Shown piece by piece: positions 27,501 to 36,339 of a stretch of DNA of 49,091 nucleotides (within the stretch, counting starts at the first letter, position 1; the number at the start of each line of letters is the position of its first letter). The translations under genes were made by a program, and so were the position numbers. Source of the stretch: Cryomorphaceae bacterium (lineage in GTDB: Bacteria > Bacteroidota > Bacteroidia > Flavobacteriales_D > SKUL01). The notes beneath the pieces are model-generated. The model saw only the letters and a program-made list of their open reading frames with translations. It did not search any database and was not told the DNA's origin. Location: positions 1 through 49,091 of the forward strand of contig REDV01000117.1 in assembly GCA_007695365.1 (NCBI GenBank), given 5' to 3'.

Positions 27501-28637
27501 TGCAGGAAATCCGGGGAAGGATTGTATCTGGTCGCAGAAAAAATTACCAATACCAGCAATGATACTCTCGAAGTTCTGCGATACGAGGTTATTCGCGCTG
27601 TTGTAATCCAGCCCGCCCGCAGAAGTCAGTGTAACTTCGGCTGAAACGTTGATAGTGGTAGAAGCAGCCAGCGTAGAGTCAACCAAAAGAGAAATTTCAA
27701 AGCAAACCTGATCCTGGGGTGCCAAATCGTCCACCTCAAATGTGACTACCTGAAAATCACCAATACCCGATTGTGCTCCGCCACCACCATCCACAACAAC
27801 AATCGGGTCGGCTGTAATTTGAAACACAAGATCTCCATCGGCAGCGTTTATGCCGTGATTGGTTACGCAAAGCGAAAATGTCTTTATCTGCCCGGGAGAC
27901 CATAGAGAAGCTGTGTTTGGGGTGTGCGACCAGGTGATACCGAGATCGTGGTAGTCAAATTCCGGACACTGAGATAACACCATATCCTGAAAAACCAAAA
28001 CGGTGTCCGTAGCATCTACAAATACGTTAATCGTTTGGTCAAACCCGGCAGCGGCGTCTGTATAAATCTCATGTATAGCTCCCGTGGTGATTTCAAAGCT
28101 GAAAACCCCATTTTGGCCACTGTTACCTAAAAGCCCATCCACCGAGCTATACACGGGTACACCCCCCATGCCAATATCATCTGAATCCAGCTGTCCGTTG
28201 CAATTCTGGTCAATGATTACTGTTCCACTTACGGAAACTGTAGGGTCAGGCTCTGAAACAGGCACACCACAATTCAGATTACTGAAAACGTAGGTTGCTT
28301 CCTCGGTTACCACTCCTTCAACCACATTCACATCACACCAAACAGAAAAGTAGGGTGTATTATCACTCAAGCCCGATGAAATGGTGAAACTCAAAGGTTC
28401 ATTACTTGTTTCAATGCTCAGGTTTTCCATGTAGCCATTCCCATAAGGCCCACCAGAAAGAATTACCGCTCCTGTATTGTCTTTTAACTGCCAGGTGGTG
28501 GCATCACCCCACGAGTTTGACCAGACCGAAACAGTCCACTCATTCTGAGCAATTAAACCGGTTGACAGGAAAAAAGAAAGAAGAAGCGTAAATAGCGAAA
28601 CGAAGAATCTGTTGTGTGAAGTAGTGTAAGAAATCAT
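24501..28637 (-). CDS. Large secreted adhesin-like protein with SdrD-B-like, Cys-rich and T9SS domains
   Basis: 1378 residues. The signal peptide is within 1-30 (FFVSLFTLLLSFFLSTGLIAQ in part). Three SdrD-B-like modules open with I/F-x-D-x-(N/D)-C-(N/D)-G (DQNCNG, DYNCNG, DLDCDG), each followed by a CARDB/DUF11-like segment starting DY.DL or FLNLG. Two copies of a cysteine-rich module (CDQIQS.PGFP ... C....CC...WDG.CAS) separate them. Then comes the Bacteroidota conserved-repeat domain starting FDPNDKTV ... EYLIRFQNTG, two Ig-like modules, and a type A sorting tail (VAIYPNPATDVAI ... KKLVVR). It is expected to be a long surface-exposed or released adhesin; the ligand is unknown. Confidence 0.85.
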   Translation of the reverse strand: MISYTTSHNRFFVSLFTLLLSFFLSTGLIAQNEWTVSVWSNSWGDATTWQLKDNTGAVILSGGPYGNGYMENLSIETSNEPLSFTISSGLSDNTPYFSVWCDVNVVEGVVTEEATYVFSNLNCGVPVSEPDPTVSVSGTVIIDQNCNGQLDSDDIGMGGVPVYSSVDGLLGNSGQNGVFSFEITTGAIHEIYTDAAAGFDQTINVFVDATDTVLVFQDMVLSQCPEFDYHDLGITWSHTPNTASLWSPGQIKTFSLCVTNHGINAADGDLVFQITADPIVVVDGGGGAQSGIGDFQVVTFEVDDLAPQDQVCFEISLLVDSTLAASTTINVSAEVTLTSAGGLDYNSANNLVSQNFESIIAGIGNFFCDQIQSFPGFPADPACEAVVCAADIFCCTNFWDGVCASIASNAPQCADCLSSAVLSTIEGAVFIDYNCNGVWDMEDLPLPDVSISSSQSGPVANAGSDGFYSGQLLHNLVHAITGQFMPGFTSTDSYEVITPETSALFDNLNFGYCPVPDYYDLSLSLSPVFGDGISLPDNFQVLSNHQVQFEICVTNNGAWSALGSISLEADDSGFFTLVDLGGSGTVDANSVLWEDVEWSALETQCFIVEFVLDSDAGIGETVSFQAVTTLDGSLPADQVPENNISQTITITVGDLTGGPYCDQIQSTPGFPYDVACENIICATDPFCCNTQWDGFCASTAATEPLCIGCLESSNSASVTGNVFVDLDCDGIFGVDDVLVAGVNVFRNDQLVTTSNQSGAYSLLFPLNENVVLTLQDLPGFTVNEHNVYSDVVQNFSDLDFALCPVSDFLNLGVSITPIGLPPRPGFNHSYSLCIENIGSQPSGDYEVELDFSNMQGVSLVNDAGGDVSGTQITWVMSDLGVFEQDCFVVTFNVPPGTPPGTVMNPVLSVNAMPDPAADPYPENNVHSFTHSVVAAFDPNDKTVDQPQVNHTEIPDGEGVELEYLIRFQNTGNFFATFVRVEDELPDLLDLNSLEMIHSSHDYEIIFHEGQHIEWFFDNIMLPDSTTDEPGSHGHIHFRIKTVPGVQLDDVIMNKAYIFFDFKEPVITEYAVTTFMDCSEGSLSIVMNETACTGVPFTLTSNRTDFDDYAWVVNGQPFSGEELEFTASGQSVTVELTTTNAICTLSTSLEIPLLPSPSIDYTMEGFVVCGLDTPLEISAEGEVNWYLNDVWVAEGHTVNLAESGMYTLIAENECGVAEVNVQVQIADVPNEVTLEFDGEQLIVSPQGSSYMWFLDGLPFSQDGPAITPTESGEYSVIVYFDNTYCSLSSNMVVVSVSVQELLESTVAIYPNPATDVAILELPTGMWHVQMLDATGKQVRNLGNLNTTRHELNVHGLATGLYFVQVQSDEGAVVKKLVVR

Positions 28638-28868
28638 GGCAGTAAAGATTTGCTCAAGCTAACGAAAGTCCGGTATCTACGCGTGATTTCGTTGAAACGG
28701 ACTGGCTGATGCTTCAGATTGGTTGCCTTAAAGGTAGCAAAACCTTTTAGTTTATTGTAATCGCAGCCAAGAAAGGTCTTTGTAATATTCATCCCCGTTC
28801 TAGCAAATCACGGAAAAGAGTCTAAAAACCCGAAAAAAACTACCTTTCACCTCTCCAAGTCATGTAAA

Positions 28869-29729
28869 ATGATTGAAAGTCTCGCGGAAAAACTACACAA
28901 TACCCTGGATTGGTTTTCGACCAAAGGCGCGGACCTGCTGGTTGGAGTCATTTTATTGGCTCTCTTCAGTTTTATCGGCTCATTTCTAAGAAAAAAACTC
29001 CTGAAACAAGCCGCCAAAACACCCGAAAAAGGTGTGGTCATTGGCTTTATTGGGAATATTATGATGGCTGTAATGGTTGTGGTTGGGCTTTCATTGTTTC
29101 TGCGCGAGATGGGCTGGAGCAGGCTCACCGCCGGATTGCTGGCTGGGGCTGGGTTCATCTCCATTGTAATCGGGATTGCCTTTAAGGATATTGGTGAAAA
29201 CTTTCTGGCAGGTATCCTGCTTGCATTCAGCAGACCCTTTCAGATAGGCGACAGAATTGAGGTTGACAGTAACAGCGGTCGTGTGCTGCAGCTCAATTTA
29301 CGCAATACACACCTGCGCACTTCCGACGGACGAGACGTGTTCATCCCAAACAGCTTACTGGTTAACAGGGTGCTCACCAACTATACGCGTGATGGTTTAA
29401 TGCGCCACGACTTCTTGATTGAAATTGACGACAGCGAAGATATTGGAAAGGTTACTCAACTCATTATTAAAACAATGGAGGGCGTACAGCAGGTTCAGCA
29501 AGCTCAACGACTCAAGCCTTTTGTTTTGATTGACTCATTTGGGTCGAATACGGTAAAACTCAAGGTATTTTTGTGGCTCAACCTGCGTGAAATTGAAACG
29601 TCGTCACCGATCATCAAGAGCCGCGTTATGAAGCGCGTACACGAAATGCTGCTAAACGAAGGGATTGCCATGCCTGGCAGTATTATTGAAATCAAAAACT
29701 ACGAAAAACCCGATGCTGCAAACAAATGA
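28869..29729 (+). CDS. MscS-family mechanosensitive channel
   Basis: 286 residues, inner membrane. Three membrane segments (about 20-40, 60-80 and the pore-lining helix about 88-115, rich in Gly/Ala: LTAGLLAGAGFISIVIGIAF) precede the cytoplasmic beta domain (FSRPFQIGDRIEV) and the C-terminal alpha/beta part, the classic small MscS plan (E. coli MscS, 286 residues). It should release solutes during hypo-osmotic shock. It is divergent from the large secreted-protein gene across a 231-bp gap in which I see no strong promoter match. The next plus-strand gene starts 41 bp on. Confidence 0.9.
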   Translation: MIESLAEKLHNTLDWFSTKGADLLVGVILLALFSFIGSFLRKKLLKQAAKTPEKGVVIGFIGNIMMAVMVVVGLSLFLREMGWSRLTAGLLAGAGFISIVIGIAFKDIGENFLAGILLAFSRPFQIGDRIEVDSNSGRVLQLNLRNTHLRTSDGRDVFIPNSLLVNRVLTNYTRDGLMRHDFLIEIDDSEDIGKVTQLIIKTMEGVQQVQQAQRLKPFVLIDSFGSNTVKLKVFLWLNLREIETSSPIIKSRVMKRVHEMLLNEGIAMPGSIIEIKNYEKPDAANK

Positions 29730-29770
29730 TTAGCCACCCGCGTTAGAAAGAGGTAACCAAATACTTCATT

Positions 29771-30013
29771 ATGTCCGATCAAAAGAAAATAGCCGCCAAA
29801 GTCCCCGTTCAATGTCAGTTTGAAGCTGGCAAGAGCTACGCGTGGTGCACATGCGGTCACTCAGCCAGGCAACCCTACTGCGACGGCTCGCACCGCTCAA
29901 CAGATATGAAGCCGATGATTGTGACAGCTGAAAAAGATCAGTCTGTGTGGCTCTGCCAATGCAAACAAACCAGCAATCCGCCGTACTGCGATGGATCGCA
30001 CAAACACTGCTAA
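29771..30013 (+). CDS. Double-CDGSH iron-sulfur protein
   Basis: 80 residues with two CDGSH-type 2Fe-2S motifs, CTCGHSARQPYCDGSH (about 28-43) and CQCKQTSNPPYCDGSH (about 63-78); each has three Cys and one His ligand. This is the tandem form typical of bacterial and mitochondrial inner NEET proteins, which transfer electrons or clusters. It lies 7 bp upstream of an FMN reductase gene, so a flavin/iron-sulfur redox partnership is plausible. No signal peptide is present and the protein ends at the last ligand set (KHC). Confidence 0.88.
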   Translation: MSDQKKIAAKVPVQCQFEAGKSYAWCTCGHSARQPYCDGSHRSTDMKPMIVTAEKDQSVWLCQCKQTSNPPYCDGSHKHC

Positions 30014-30020
30014 AAACCCT

Positions 30021-30578
30021 ATGAAACTCGCTATTCTTTGCGGCTCCGTCCGGATGGGCCGAAAAAGCATTCACGTAGCCAGGCACCTGGAAACCACCTT
30101 TCAATCCAACCCTGCCTTTGAGTCGGTAGAACTGCTGGATCTTGCAGACTTCAACCTGCCCATGATGCAGGAGCGTCGCGGACAGCACCCGAACTTGCCG
30201 GCCGCAGCCGAGAAACTTGGTATAGCCCTCGAAAATGCAGATGCTCTGATGGTGGTTACACCCGAATACAACGGCAGCTATCCCGGAGTACTGAAAAACG
30301 CGCTGGATTATTACCTCGACGAATACCGCAAGAAACCTGTGGGTATTGTGAGCGTGAGCAGCGGAAGCATGGGCGGAAACCTTGCCCACAAGGAACTTAC
30401 GGTGATGTTTATGCGAATAGGCGCCTTTGTTTCACCCAGTCGGCTGTATGTATCCGAAGTGGGTAAAATGTTCGAAGAGGACGGTAATGCCGTGGGCGAA
30501 AGGTATCTCAAGGCGTCTGCAAGGTTTGCCGATGAGTTTGCCTGGTTCGCCGACGCCATCACAAGCGCATCAAGGTAA
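30021..30578 (+). CDS. NADPH-dependent FMN reductase-family protein
   Basis: 185 residues from the ATG at 30021; a longer in-frame start at 29991 would overlap the CDGSH gene and is rejected. The flavodoxin-like fold has the FMN-phosphate loop GSVRMGRKS (8-16), the family block TPEYNGSYPGVLKNALDYY near 80-98 and SSGSMGG near 112. These enzymes reduce FMN, quinones or azo compounds with NAD(P)H; the physiological acceptor cannot be told. The 7-bp gap from the CDGSH gene suggests one transcript and perhaps electron transfer between the two. Confidence 0.87.
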   Translation: MKLAILCGSVRMGRKSIHVARHLETTFQSNPAFESVELLDLADFNLPMMQERRGQHPNLPAAAEKLGIALENADALMVVTPEYNGSYPGVLKNALDYYLDEYRKKPVGIVSVSSGSMGGNLAHKELTVMFMRIGAFVSPSRLYVSEVGKMFEEDGNAVGERYLKASARFADEFAWFADAITSASR

Positions 30579-30624
30579 TCGTCGTTTTCAGTAACATTTG
30601 TAGCAGGGCAGCGTACAAACTCCG

Positions 30625-32085
30625 GTGCCTCGCAGAGTTCAAACATACCCACTTCAGCTACCTCTAAAGTCGCTTTCTCTCGGGCTACGCCCCCTGCTAC
30701 CCGGCATTTCAGAAGCCAAAAACCTGAAATGGAAAGAAGAGCTCAATAAAGCTGCTGATCGCTACCACGAAATTGGCGCTTGGGTGGCGGTGGTTTTTAA
30801 CCTTGTTTTCTCGCTCAACGACTATTTTGTTATTCAGGAGGAGTGGTTCCGTTTCTTTGTTTTTCGTGCCGGGGTTTCGGCAGCAACACTCATTACACTG
30901 CTGATCTGGCGGCACTACAGATTCCCATCGGCCTACATGATTTTTGTACCATATGTGCTGATTTGTATTGAGAACGCTTACATGTGGAGTTTCATGGAGG
31001 TCGTCGATTTTCGAACGCACACTCTTGCGTACATGGCTATCTATATAGGTGCGGCCATGTTGATTGTTTGGCAATACTACTTTTCTGTAGCCGTGGTGAT
31101 TCTTTCCACTCTCGCCAATGTGGCCTTTCTGAAAACCCATAGCCAATTGACCCTGGAAGAAATCATGACAAATGGCGGAATTTTGGTAGGCTCGGTGGCA
31201 TGTTTTTCGGTATTGCTGATCCAAACACGCTACAGGTTGAACAAGCGCGAGATTATTGCGAGGCTACAACTTGCTGAATCCAAGAAGATTCTTCAAGAGC
31301 AAAAAGAAATCATCGAGGAAAACCACCGCGATATTACCGACAGTATTCGCTACGCCGAGAAAATTCAGCACAGCATGTTGCCCAACCCCGACTTACTCAA
31401 TGAGATGGTGGACGAGTCTTTTGTGTTCTTTAAACCCCGGGACATTGTAAGCGGTGATTTCTATTGGTTTTACGACTCAGGCAAGCACTTAATCGTTGCT
31501 GCTGTTGACTGCACCGGCCATGGGGTTCCGGGGGCTCTGATGAGCATGCTGGGTCACTCTTTGCTCAGCAGAGCTGTAGTTGATAACCATGAAACAGACC
31601 CTGCTAAAATTCTCGATTTTATGAGACACGGCGTGATTCAATCCCTTCGGCCAAACGGAACCGAGGCTGCATCAGGAGGTATGGATATGAGCATTTGTGT
31701 GATCAACCGCGAGGCCGGCACTTTACATTTTGCAGGAGCATTCAACCCGCTGTTGATGGTGCGCAACGGTGAAGTTACCCAAATTTCAGCCGACCGCATG
31801 CCCGTAGGAGCTTACCCCGGAAAAGACCACCTTTGTTTTAGCACGACAGAAATAAAGATTGAACCCGGAGACGGTTTCTACATGTACTCAGATGGTTTTA
31901 CGGATCAGTTCGGAGGTCCGAAGAATCGCAAATTCGGGTCCAAACAACTGCGTGAATTGTTGAGCAAAGTGTACCACTACCCCATGCACAGGCAAAACGA
32001 AATGATTCAGCATCAATTCAAAAACTGGAAAGGAAGTGAAGAGCAACTTGACGATGTGGTGATGATTGGCTTCAAAGTTCAATAA
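30625..32085 (+). CDS. Membrane-bound SpoIIE/PP2C-type serine phosphatase
   Basis: 486 residues if the only near start, GTG at 30625, is used; no ATG is available upstream in frame before the stop at 30601, so the first 25 residues are uncertain. About five to six membrane spans (about 50-225), then a coiled coil (LQLAESKKILQEQKEIIEEN), then a PPM/SpoIIE phosphatase domain (about 240-486) with metal-ligand motifs SGDFYWF, VDCTGHGVPGALMS and YSDGFTDQFGG. Such proteins control anti-sigma antagonists or PilZ/two-component signalling in Bacteroidota. The sensory input is probably in the membrane domain, which I do not recognise. A K+ channel gene follows after 41 bp. Confidence 0.82.
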   Translation: MPRRVQTYPLQLPLKSLSLGLRPLLPGISEAKNLKWKEELNKAADRYHEIGAWVAVVFNLVFSLNDYFVIQEEWFRFFVFRAGVSAATLITLLIWRHYRFPSAYMIFVPYVLICIENAYMWSFMEVVDFRTHTLAYMAIYIGAAMLIVWQYYFSVAVVILSTLANVAFLKTHSQLTLEEIMTNGGILVGSVACFSVLLIQTRYRLNKREIIARLQLAESKKILQEQKEIIEENHRDITDSIRYAEKIQHSMLPNPDLLNEMVDESFVFFKPRDIVSGDFYWFYDSGKHLIVAAVDCTGHGVPGALMSMLGHSLLSRAVVDNHETDPAKILDFMRHGVIQSLRPNGTEAASGGMDMSICVINREAGTLHFAGAFNPLLMVRNGEVTQISADRMPVGAYPGKDHLCFSTTEIKIEPGDGFYMYSDGFTDQFGGPKNRKFGSKQLRELLSKVYHYPMHRQNEMIQHQFKNWKGSEEQLDDVVMIGFKVQ

Positions 32086-32103
32086 CCGCCGATTGAAATC
32101 CCC

Positions 32104-32111
32104 TATATTTG
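32104..32111 (+). promoter_or_regulatory. -7 element of the K+ channel gene
   Basis: TATATTTG, an exact TAnnTTTG match, 15 nt upstream of the ATG at 32127. It overlaps the in-frame TTG at 32109, so the ATG is preferred. No -33 TTTG is found at the usual distance. Confidence 0.5.
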
Positions 32112-32126
32112 GCAGACCTATCTGCT

Positions 32127-32768
32127 ATGAGCGTTTACAAACTGGTTATTGCCGTACTCTCGTTGTTTTCCATTGCGCTGCTCAGCGCATCTGTGTTTAT
32201 GCCTGAAGATTCTGAGGTGGCCAGACTGATAGGCTATTATGACTTCGGGTTGTGTCTCGTTTTTCTGTACGACTTCTATATTCAGTTTTCAAAAGCCGAA
32301 AGTAAAGCACGCTATTTTTTTACCTACGGCTGGCTGGATTTGCTCTCCTCCATTCCCATGATAGGTGCATTCAGGTTTGCCAGATTTTTCAGGGTTTTCA
32401 GGGTTTTCAGGGTCATCAAGTCACTTAACCTTTTGTGGATTTTCTTGCGAAGCCACCGGCGCTCGTCATTGTACGGCATCGTTGTACTCCTCATCTCATT
32501 GTCGGTGATTGTATGCTCGGTGGCCGTACTTTATGTGGAAAAAGACACTGGTAATATCCGTACAGCCGATGAGGCACTCTGGTGGACCTTTGTTTCCATC
32601 ACAACGGTTGGATACGGCGATTTTTACCCAACCACGGGATTGGGCCGGATTTTGTCTGTAGTGCTAATTTTCAACGGATTAGTTGCTTTTGGGACTGTAC
32701 TTACCTACATGAACGAAAAGCTGGCCTCAATCAATGATGCAGGGCCCGACACCGGTAAAGAGCTCTAA
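32127..32768 (+). CDS. Voltage-gated-type potassium channel
   Basis: 213 residues from the ATG at 32127. Six-helix plan: S1-S3 (about 1-75), an S4 with arginine every third residue (RFARFFRVFRVFRVIK, about 86-101), S5, the selectivity filter TTVGYGD (about 166-172) and S6. The filter is that of K+-selective channels. The S4 triplet FRVFRVFRV is encoded by three near-identical 9-bp units (32391-32417 region). It lacks a long cytoplasmic tail or RCK domain. It follows a membrane phosphatase gene and may be cotranscribed, but a -7 box of its own is present. Confidence 0.87.
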   Translation: MSVYKLVIAVLSLFSIALLSASVFMPEDSEVARLIGYYDFGLCLVFLYDFYIQFSKAESKARYFFTYGWLDLLSSIPMIGAFRFARFFRVFRVFRVIKSLNLLWIFLRSHRRSSLYGIVVLLISLSVIVCSVAVLYVEKDTGNIRTADEALWWTFVSITTVGYGDFYPTTGLGRILSVVLIFNGLVAFGTVLTYMNEKLASINDAGPDTGKEL

Positions 32769-33140
32769 TTGTGAGATCCTCACCTGTCTCATTTGTTCAT
32801 TGAACAACCAGAATGAGGCCCGGTGCAAACCGAACCAACCTTGGTGATGCTTTTTTCCTGATTTGCGATTCTTCTCACGACCCTATCTAAGCGAAACTCC
32901 CCATCTCAACAAATCATACGTCAAGCTCAAAAAAACGAAACCTGACCTTGGAAGCCGGCACAGAGCGAATAAACAATCAAACCTGGAATTGGGCGTAGCC
33001 GGAGTTTTTGTACTTTTAACCATGGGTGTTTTTGAATTGTTACCTTGCATCGCAACCTATTTCAAGAAGTCACACCAGGCACCAACTTTTTTACTCTTCA
33101 TGAACTGTTTAGGTCAATGCCGCAATAATTTTTTAAGCTA
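32769..33140. other. Intergenic region with a perfect dyad, no gene seen
   Basis: 372 bp. TTGTTCA-T-TGAACAA (32793-32807) is a perfect 7-bp inverted repeat flanked by CTCATT/AATGAG (32789-32794, 32812-32817), 25 bp after the channel gene. It may be a terminator without a U tract, or an operator. A 92-codon TTG-initiated frame (32863-33141) ends exactly at the next start and has no homology I recognise; not called. Confidence 0.5.
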
Positions 33141-36100
33141 ATGCGGGAATCTGTTCTCAATGCACTGCTGCAATTGTTTGCGCTGGTTACAGAAACTTCC
33201 GAACAGCAAAGTGACTCACTGGCACACGCACAGGTTAAAGCCTTTCTGGCGCCACGAGTAGCTCCCGATAAGCTGGAAGATTACCTCGGTCAGTTTGACG
33301 ATTACCTGCGCGCTTTTCACAAACCGGCCAGGCCCGACAGCGAAAAATCGGCTCGCAAAAAAAGCTCCCTCAGCTCAGTAAAAGTACTGATGCTCTGCGA
33401 GGAAATAAACGAGGAGCTGATGCGCCCGGAAAAGATTACAGTCCTGATAAGGCTGATAGAATTTGTGCACAAAGGCGGCCGGATTGCTTTTCGCGAAACA
33501 GGATTTCTCCATACACTTACGCGCATTTTCAATATTGACGAATCTGTTTACCTGCTTATAGACCATTTTGTTACCGGAGGTGAAAATGACCACGACCAGT
33601 TGCTTTACATCTCCGCCCAAAGCGATGCCAAACGAAAACTTGTGCGCCGGGAAATGGCCGGACAACTGGTGGCCCATGTGTTGCCGGAAAGCGGCGATGT
33701 GTACGTGCGCTACCAGGGCAGTGATTTGATATTGCTCAACAACGAAACAGTTGAGCCCGGAACCGTGTACCAAATGGAACGCGGGAGTCTGCTTTTCGGC
33801 AAACAGATAGGGTATATCTACCAGAGCGAATTGCTTCAACACTACTTCCGTGCTGATTTTTCGCAACATATTCTCTTTGAAGCCAGGGAAATAACGCATC
33901 AATTCAGCGATGGATCGATTGGGCTTCACCCAATGAATCTGCTGGCCACTTCAGGGCAACTCATCGGCATGATGGGGGCGTCTGGTGCGGGTAAGTCCAC
34001 CCTGCTCAATGTTCTCAACGGAAATCTGCCGGCCCATACAGGAAGCATCGCCATCAATGGAATGGAAACCGCCAGCAGGGAAGCCAAGAAGTGGATTGGC
34101 TACGTTCCGCAAGACGATCTTCTGATTGAAGAGCTCACCGTTTTTGAAAACCTCTACTACAACGGTAAACTTTGTTTGCCGCGCCTGGAAGACGACGAGC
34201 TCACTGCCAGAATTGATCGACTTCTGGAGCGCATCGATCTGCACACAATCAGAAATCTGCGCGTGGGTTCGGTGCTCGATAAGCTCATCAGCGGCGGTCA
34301 AAGAAAACGGCTCAATATTGCACTGGAATTACTGAGAGAGCCTGCTGTTTTGTTTGTGGATGAGCCCACCAGCGGACTTTCATCGCAGGATTCAGAAATG
34401 GTAATGGGGCTGCTCAGGCAACTCACTTTTAAGGGGCAACTGGTATTTGCGGTGATTCATCAACCCTCGCTGCATCTTTACAAACTGCTAGACAGGTTGA
34501 TACTGCTAGACAAAGGCGGGAGGCTGGTGTACAACAACCATCCCATGACCGCTCCCGCCTGGTTCAGGGAAAGAGCAGGTTATGTAGATGCGACGGGGCA
34601 ACTCAGCAAAGGCGCTGCCTACGCCGACCCCGATGAAATGCTGCGCATACTCGAGGCCCGCGAAGTGGACGAATTCGGGCGAAGAACCCAAAACAGAGTT
34701 CGCACCCCGCAGGAATGGTACGACATCTACCGGCAGCAAAAATCAACTAAACATACAGAAACCCCTCAAATATCAGGCTTTTCCGTTCAATCAGAAGCCC
34801 AATACAACACACCCGGCGTGTGGGAGCAATTTGCCGTGTACTTTGCCCGTAACCTGAAATCCAAATTGAGAAACAGGTCGTACATGGTCATTGCCTTGCT
34901 GGAAGTGCCTGTGCTGGCTGCAATGATTGGCTACTTTACCCGCTATGCCGCAGGAACAAACGACGACCCCGGCGCTTACCTGCTCTACTACAACAAAAAC
35001 CTTCCGGCATTCCTCTTTATGAGCATTGTGGTGGCCATATTTGTTGGACTACAAATCAGTGCAGAGGAAATCATCCGCGACCGCAAAATACTCAAGCGTG
35101 AATCATTTCTTAACTTGAGTAGGTTCAGCTACCTAAACAGCAAGGTGTTATATCTTGTTATTTTGTCTGCCATTCAAGCCGTGTTGCTGGTGCTCATTGG
35201 CAACCTCTGGATGGGAATTGAGGGACTTTGGCTGACCTTCCTGGCCATCCTCTTCCCTACTTTCATTTTCGCCAATCTACTGGGCCTCAACATATCCTCT
35301 GCTTTGAAATCGGTGGTTACTATTTACATCCTGGTGCCCTTTTTGGTGGTACCCCAATTACTGCTGAGCGGGGTGATTGTGGATTTCGACACCCTTCAAA
35401 GTCCTGAAAAACAAGGCCAGGGAACGCCTGTCGTGGCCAATATAATGGTGTCGCGCTGGGCCTACGAAGCCCTGGCTGTGGGGCACTTTAAGCGAAACAA
35501 ATTCAACCAGCATTTCTTTGAATACGAACGTGATAAGAACGAGGCCTTGTTTATGTTTTCGCTGCGAATTCCAAAATTGCAAGCCATCAACGAGCAAAGT
35601 GAGGAACTAATCGGCAAGGAAGACCGGAGAGAAGAACTCGTGAGCAACCTCAACCTCCTGCGCGATGAAGTAGAGCAGTTACAAACTGTGAGCATGCTGA
35701 AATTCAGTGAGTACGAGAAACTTGCACCTGAAAACTTCAATACCCTGACCTCAGAACTGCTCGGAGCGTGGTTGCGCGAAATGGAGCGCATTTACCGAAA
35801 ACATTGGCAAACAGCCGATGACCGCATTCGTGCTACCCATGCGGAACTGGACGAGATATTTGCCCATCAGGGCGGCGCCACGGCTCTGATGGAAAAACAC
35901 CACAACGAAAAGCTTGAAAATCATCTTCGCAACCAGCAGGAATTGCAAAAACTGCGCGAGGTGAATGGCCGTCTTATCCGCAAGGCCGACTACATTTATC
36001 AAACTCCTTCCCACCCTGCAGGTGGCGCCCCATTCTATTCGCCGGTCAAACGATTAGGAAATCAACTCATAGAGACCTCCTGGTTTAATATCGGGGTTAT

Positions 36101-36191
36101 CTGGGCCATGAATCTGCTTCTTTATGCAGCGCTTCTGGGCAACTGGCTAAAGAAGTTTTTGCGGTGGACAAGCCGTTTGGGTAGAAAATAG
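33141..36191 (+). CDS. ABCG-type ABC transporter, fused ATPase and permease, extended N-terminus
   Basis: 1016 residues. An N-terminal helical region (about 1-150, TerB-like in appearance) and a small beta domain (about 185-240) precede one ABC ATPase: Walker A GASGAGKST (279-287), Q-loop YVPQDD (321-326), signature ISGGQRKR (383-390), Walker B LFVDEPT (404-410), His440. An ABC2-type membrane domain follows, with five spans at about 583-745, a 230-residue cytoplasmic or periplasmic insertion (about 760-970) containing coiled coil, and a sixth span at about 985-1005. This half-transporter arrangement (ATPase first) is ABCG-like and would work as a dimer. The substrate is unknown; lipid or hydrophobic export is typical of the family. 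Confidence 0.85.
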   Translation: MRESVLNALLQLFALVTETSEQQSDSLAHAQVKAFLAPRVAPDKLEDYLGQFDDYLRAFHKPARPDSEKSARKKSSLSSVKVLMLCEEINEELMRPEKITVLIRLIEFVHKGGRIAFRETGFLHTLTRIFNIDESVYLLIDHFVTGGENDHDQLLYISAQSDAKRKLVRREMAGQLVAHVLPESGDVYVRYQGSDLILLNNETVEPGTVYQMERGSLLFGKQIGYIYQSELLQHYFRADFSQHILFEAREITHQFSDGSIGLHPMNLLATSGQLIGMMGASGAGKSTLLNVLNGNLPAHTGSIAINGMETASREAKKWIGYVPQDDLLIEELTVFENLYYNGKLCLPRLEDDELTARIDRLLERIDLHTIRNLRVGSVLDKLISGGQRKRLNIALELLREPAVLFVDEPTSGLSSQDSEMVMGLLRQLTFKGQLVFAVIHQPSLHLYKLLDRLILLDKGGRLVYNNHPMTAPAWFRERAGYVDATGQLSKGAAYADPDEMLRILEAREVDEFGRRTQNRVRTPQEWYDIYRQQKSTKHTETPQISGFSVQSEAQYNTPGVWEQFAVYFARNLKSKLRNRSYMVIALLEVPVLAAMIGYFTRYAAGTNDDPGAYLLYYNKNLPAFLFMSIVVAIFVGLQISAEEIIRDRKILKRESFLNLSRFSYLNSKVLYLVILSAIQAVLLVLIGNLWMGIEGLWLTFLAILFPTFIFANLLGLNISSALKSVVTIYILVPFLVVPQLLLSGVIVDFDTLQSPEKQGQGTPVVANIMVSRWAYEALAVGHFKRNKFNQHFFEYERDKNEALFMFSLRIPKLQAINEQSEELIGKEDRREELVSNLNLLRDEVEQLQTVSMLKFSEYEKLAPENFNTLTSELLGAWLREMERIYRKHWQTADDRIRATHAELDEIFAHQGGATALMEKHHNEKLENHLRNQQELQKLREVNGRLIRKADYIYQTPSHPAGGAPFYSPVKRLGNQLIETSWFNIGVIWAMNLLLYAALLGNWLKKFLRWTSRLGRK

Positions 36192-36339
36192 CCCACCTTA
36201 TCACGCCAACGAATCAGTGTCTAGTGAAAAAGTAAAAGGTGCAGCGGCTGTAAATCTTCAAAATCCTTGCAGTTTGATTCCTTAAAAATGAACCAAGGCT
36301 TAGCAATCAAAATCTTCGTCGCTTTTCAGCAGGCCGTAA

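Noticed and set aside
32863-33141. 92-codon frame just before the ABC transporter start
   Set aside because: TTG start, low-complexity and basic, ends at the next ATG; looks like intergenic DNA.
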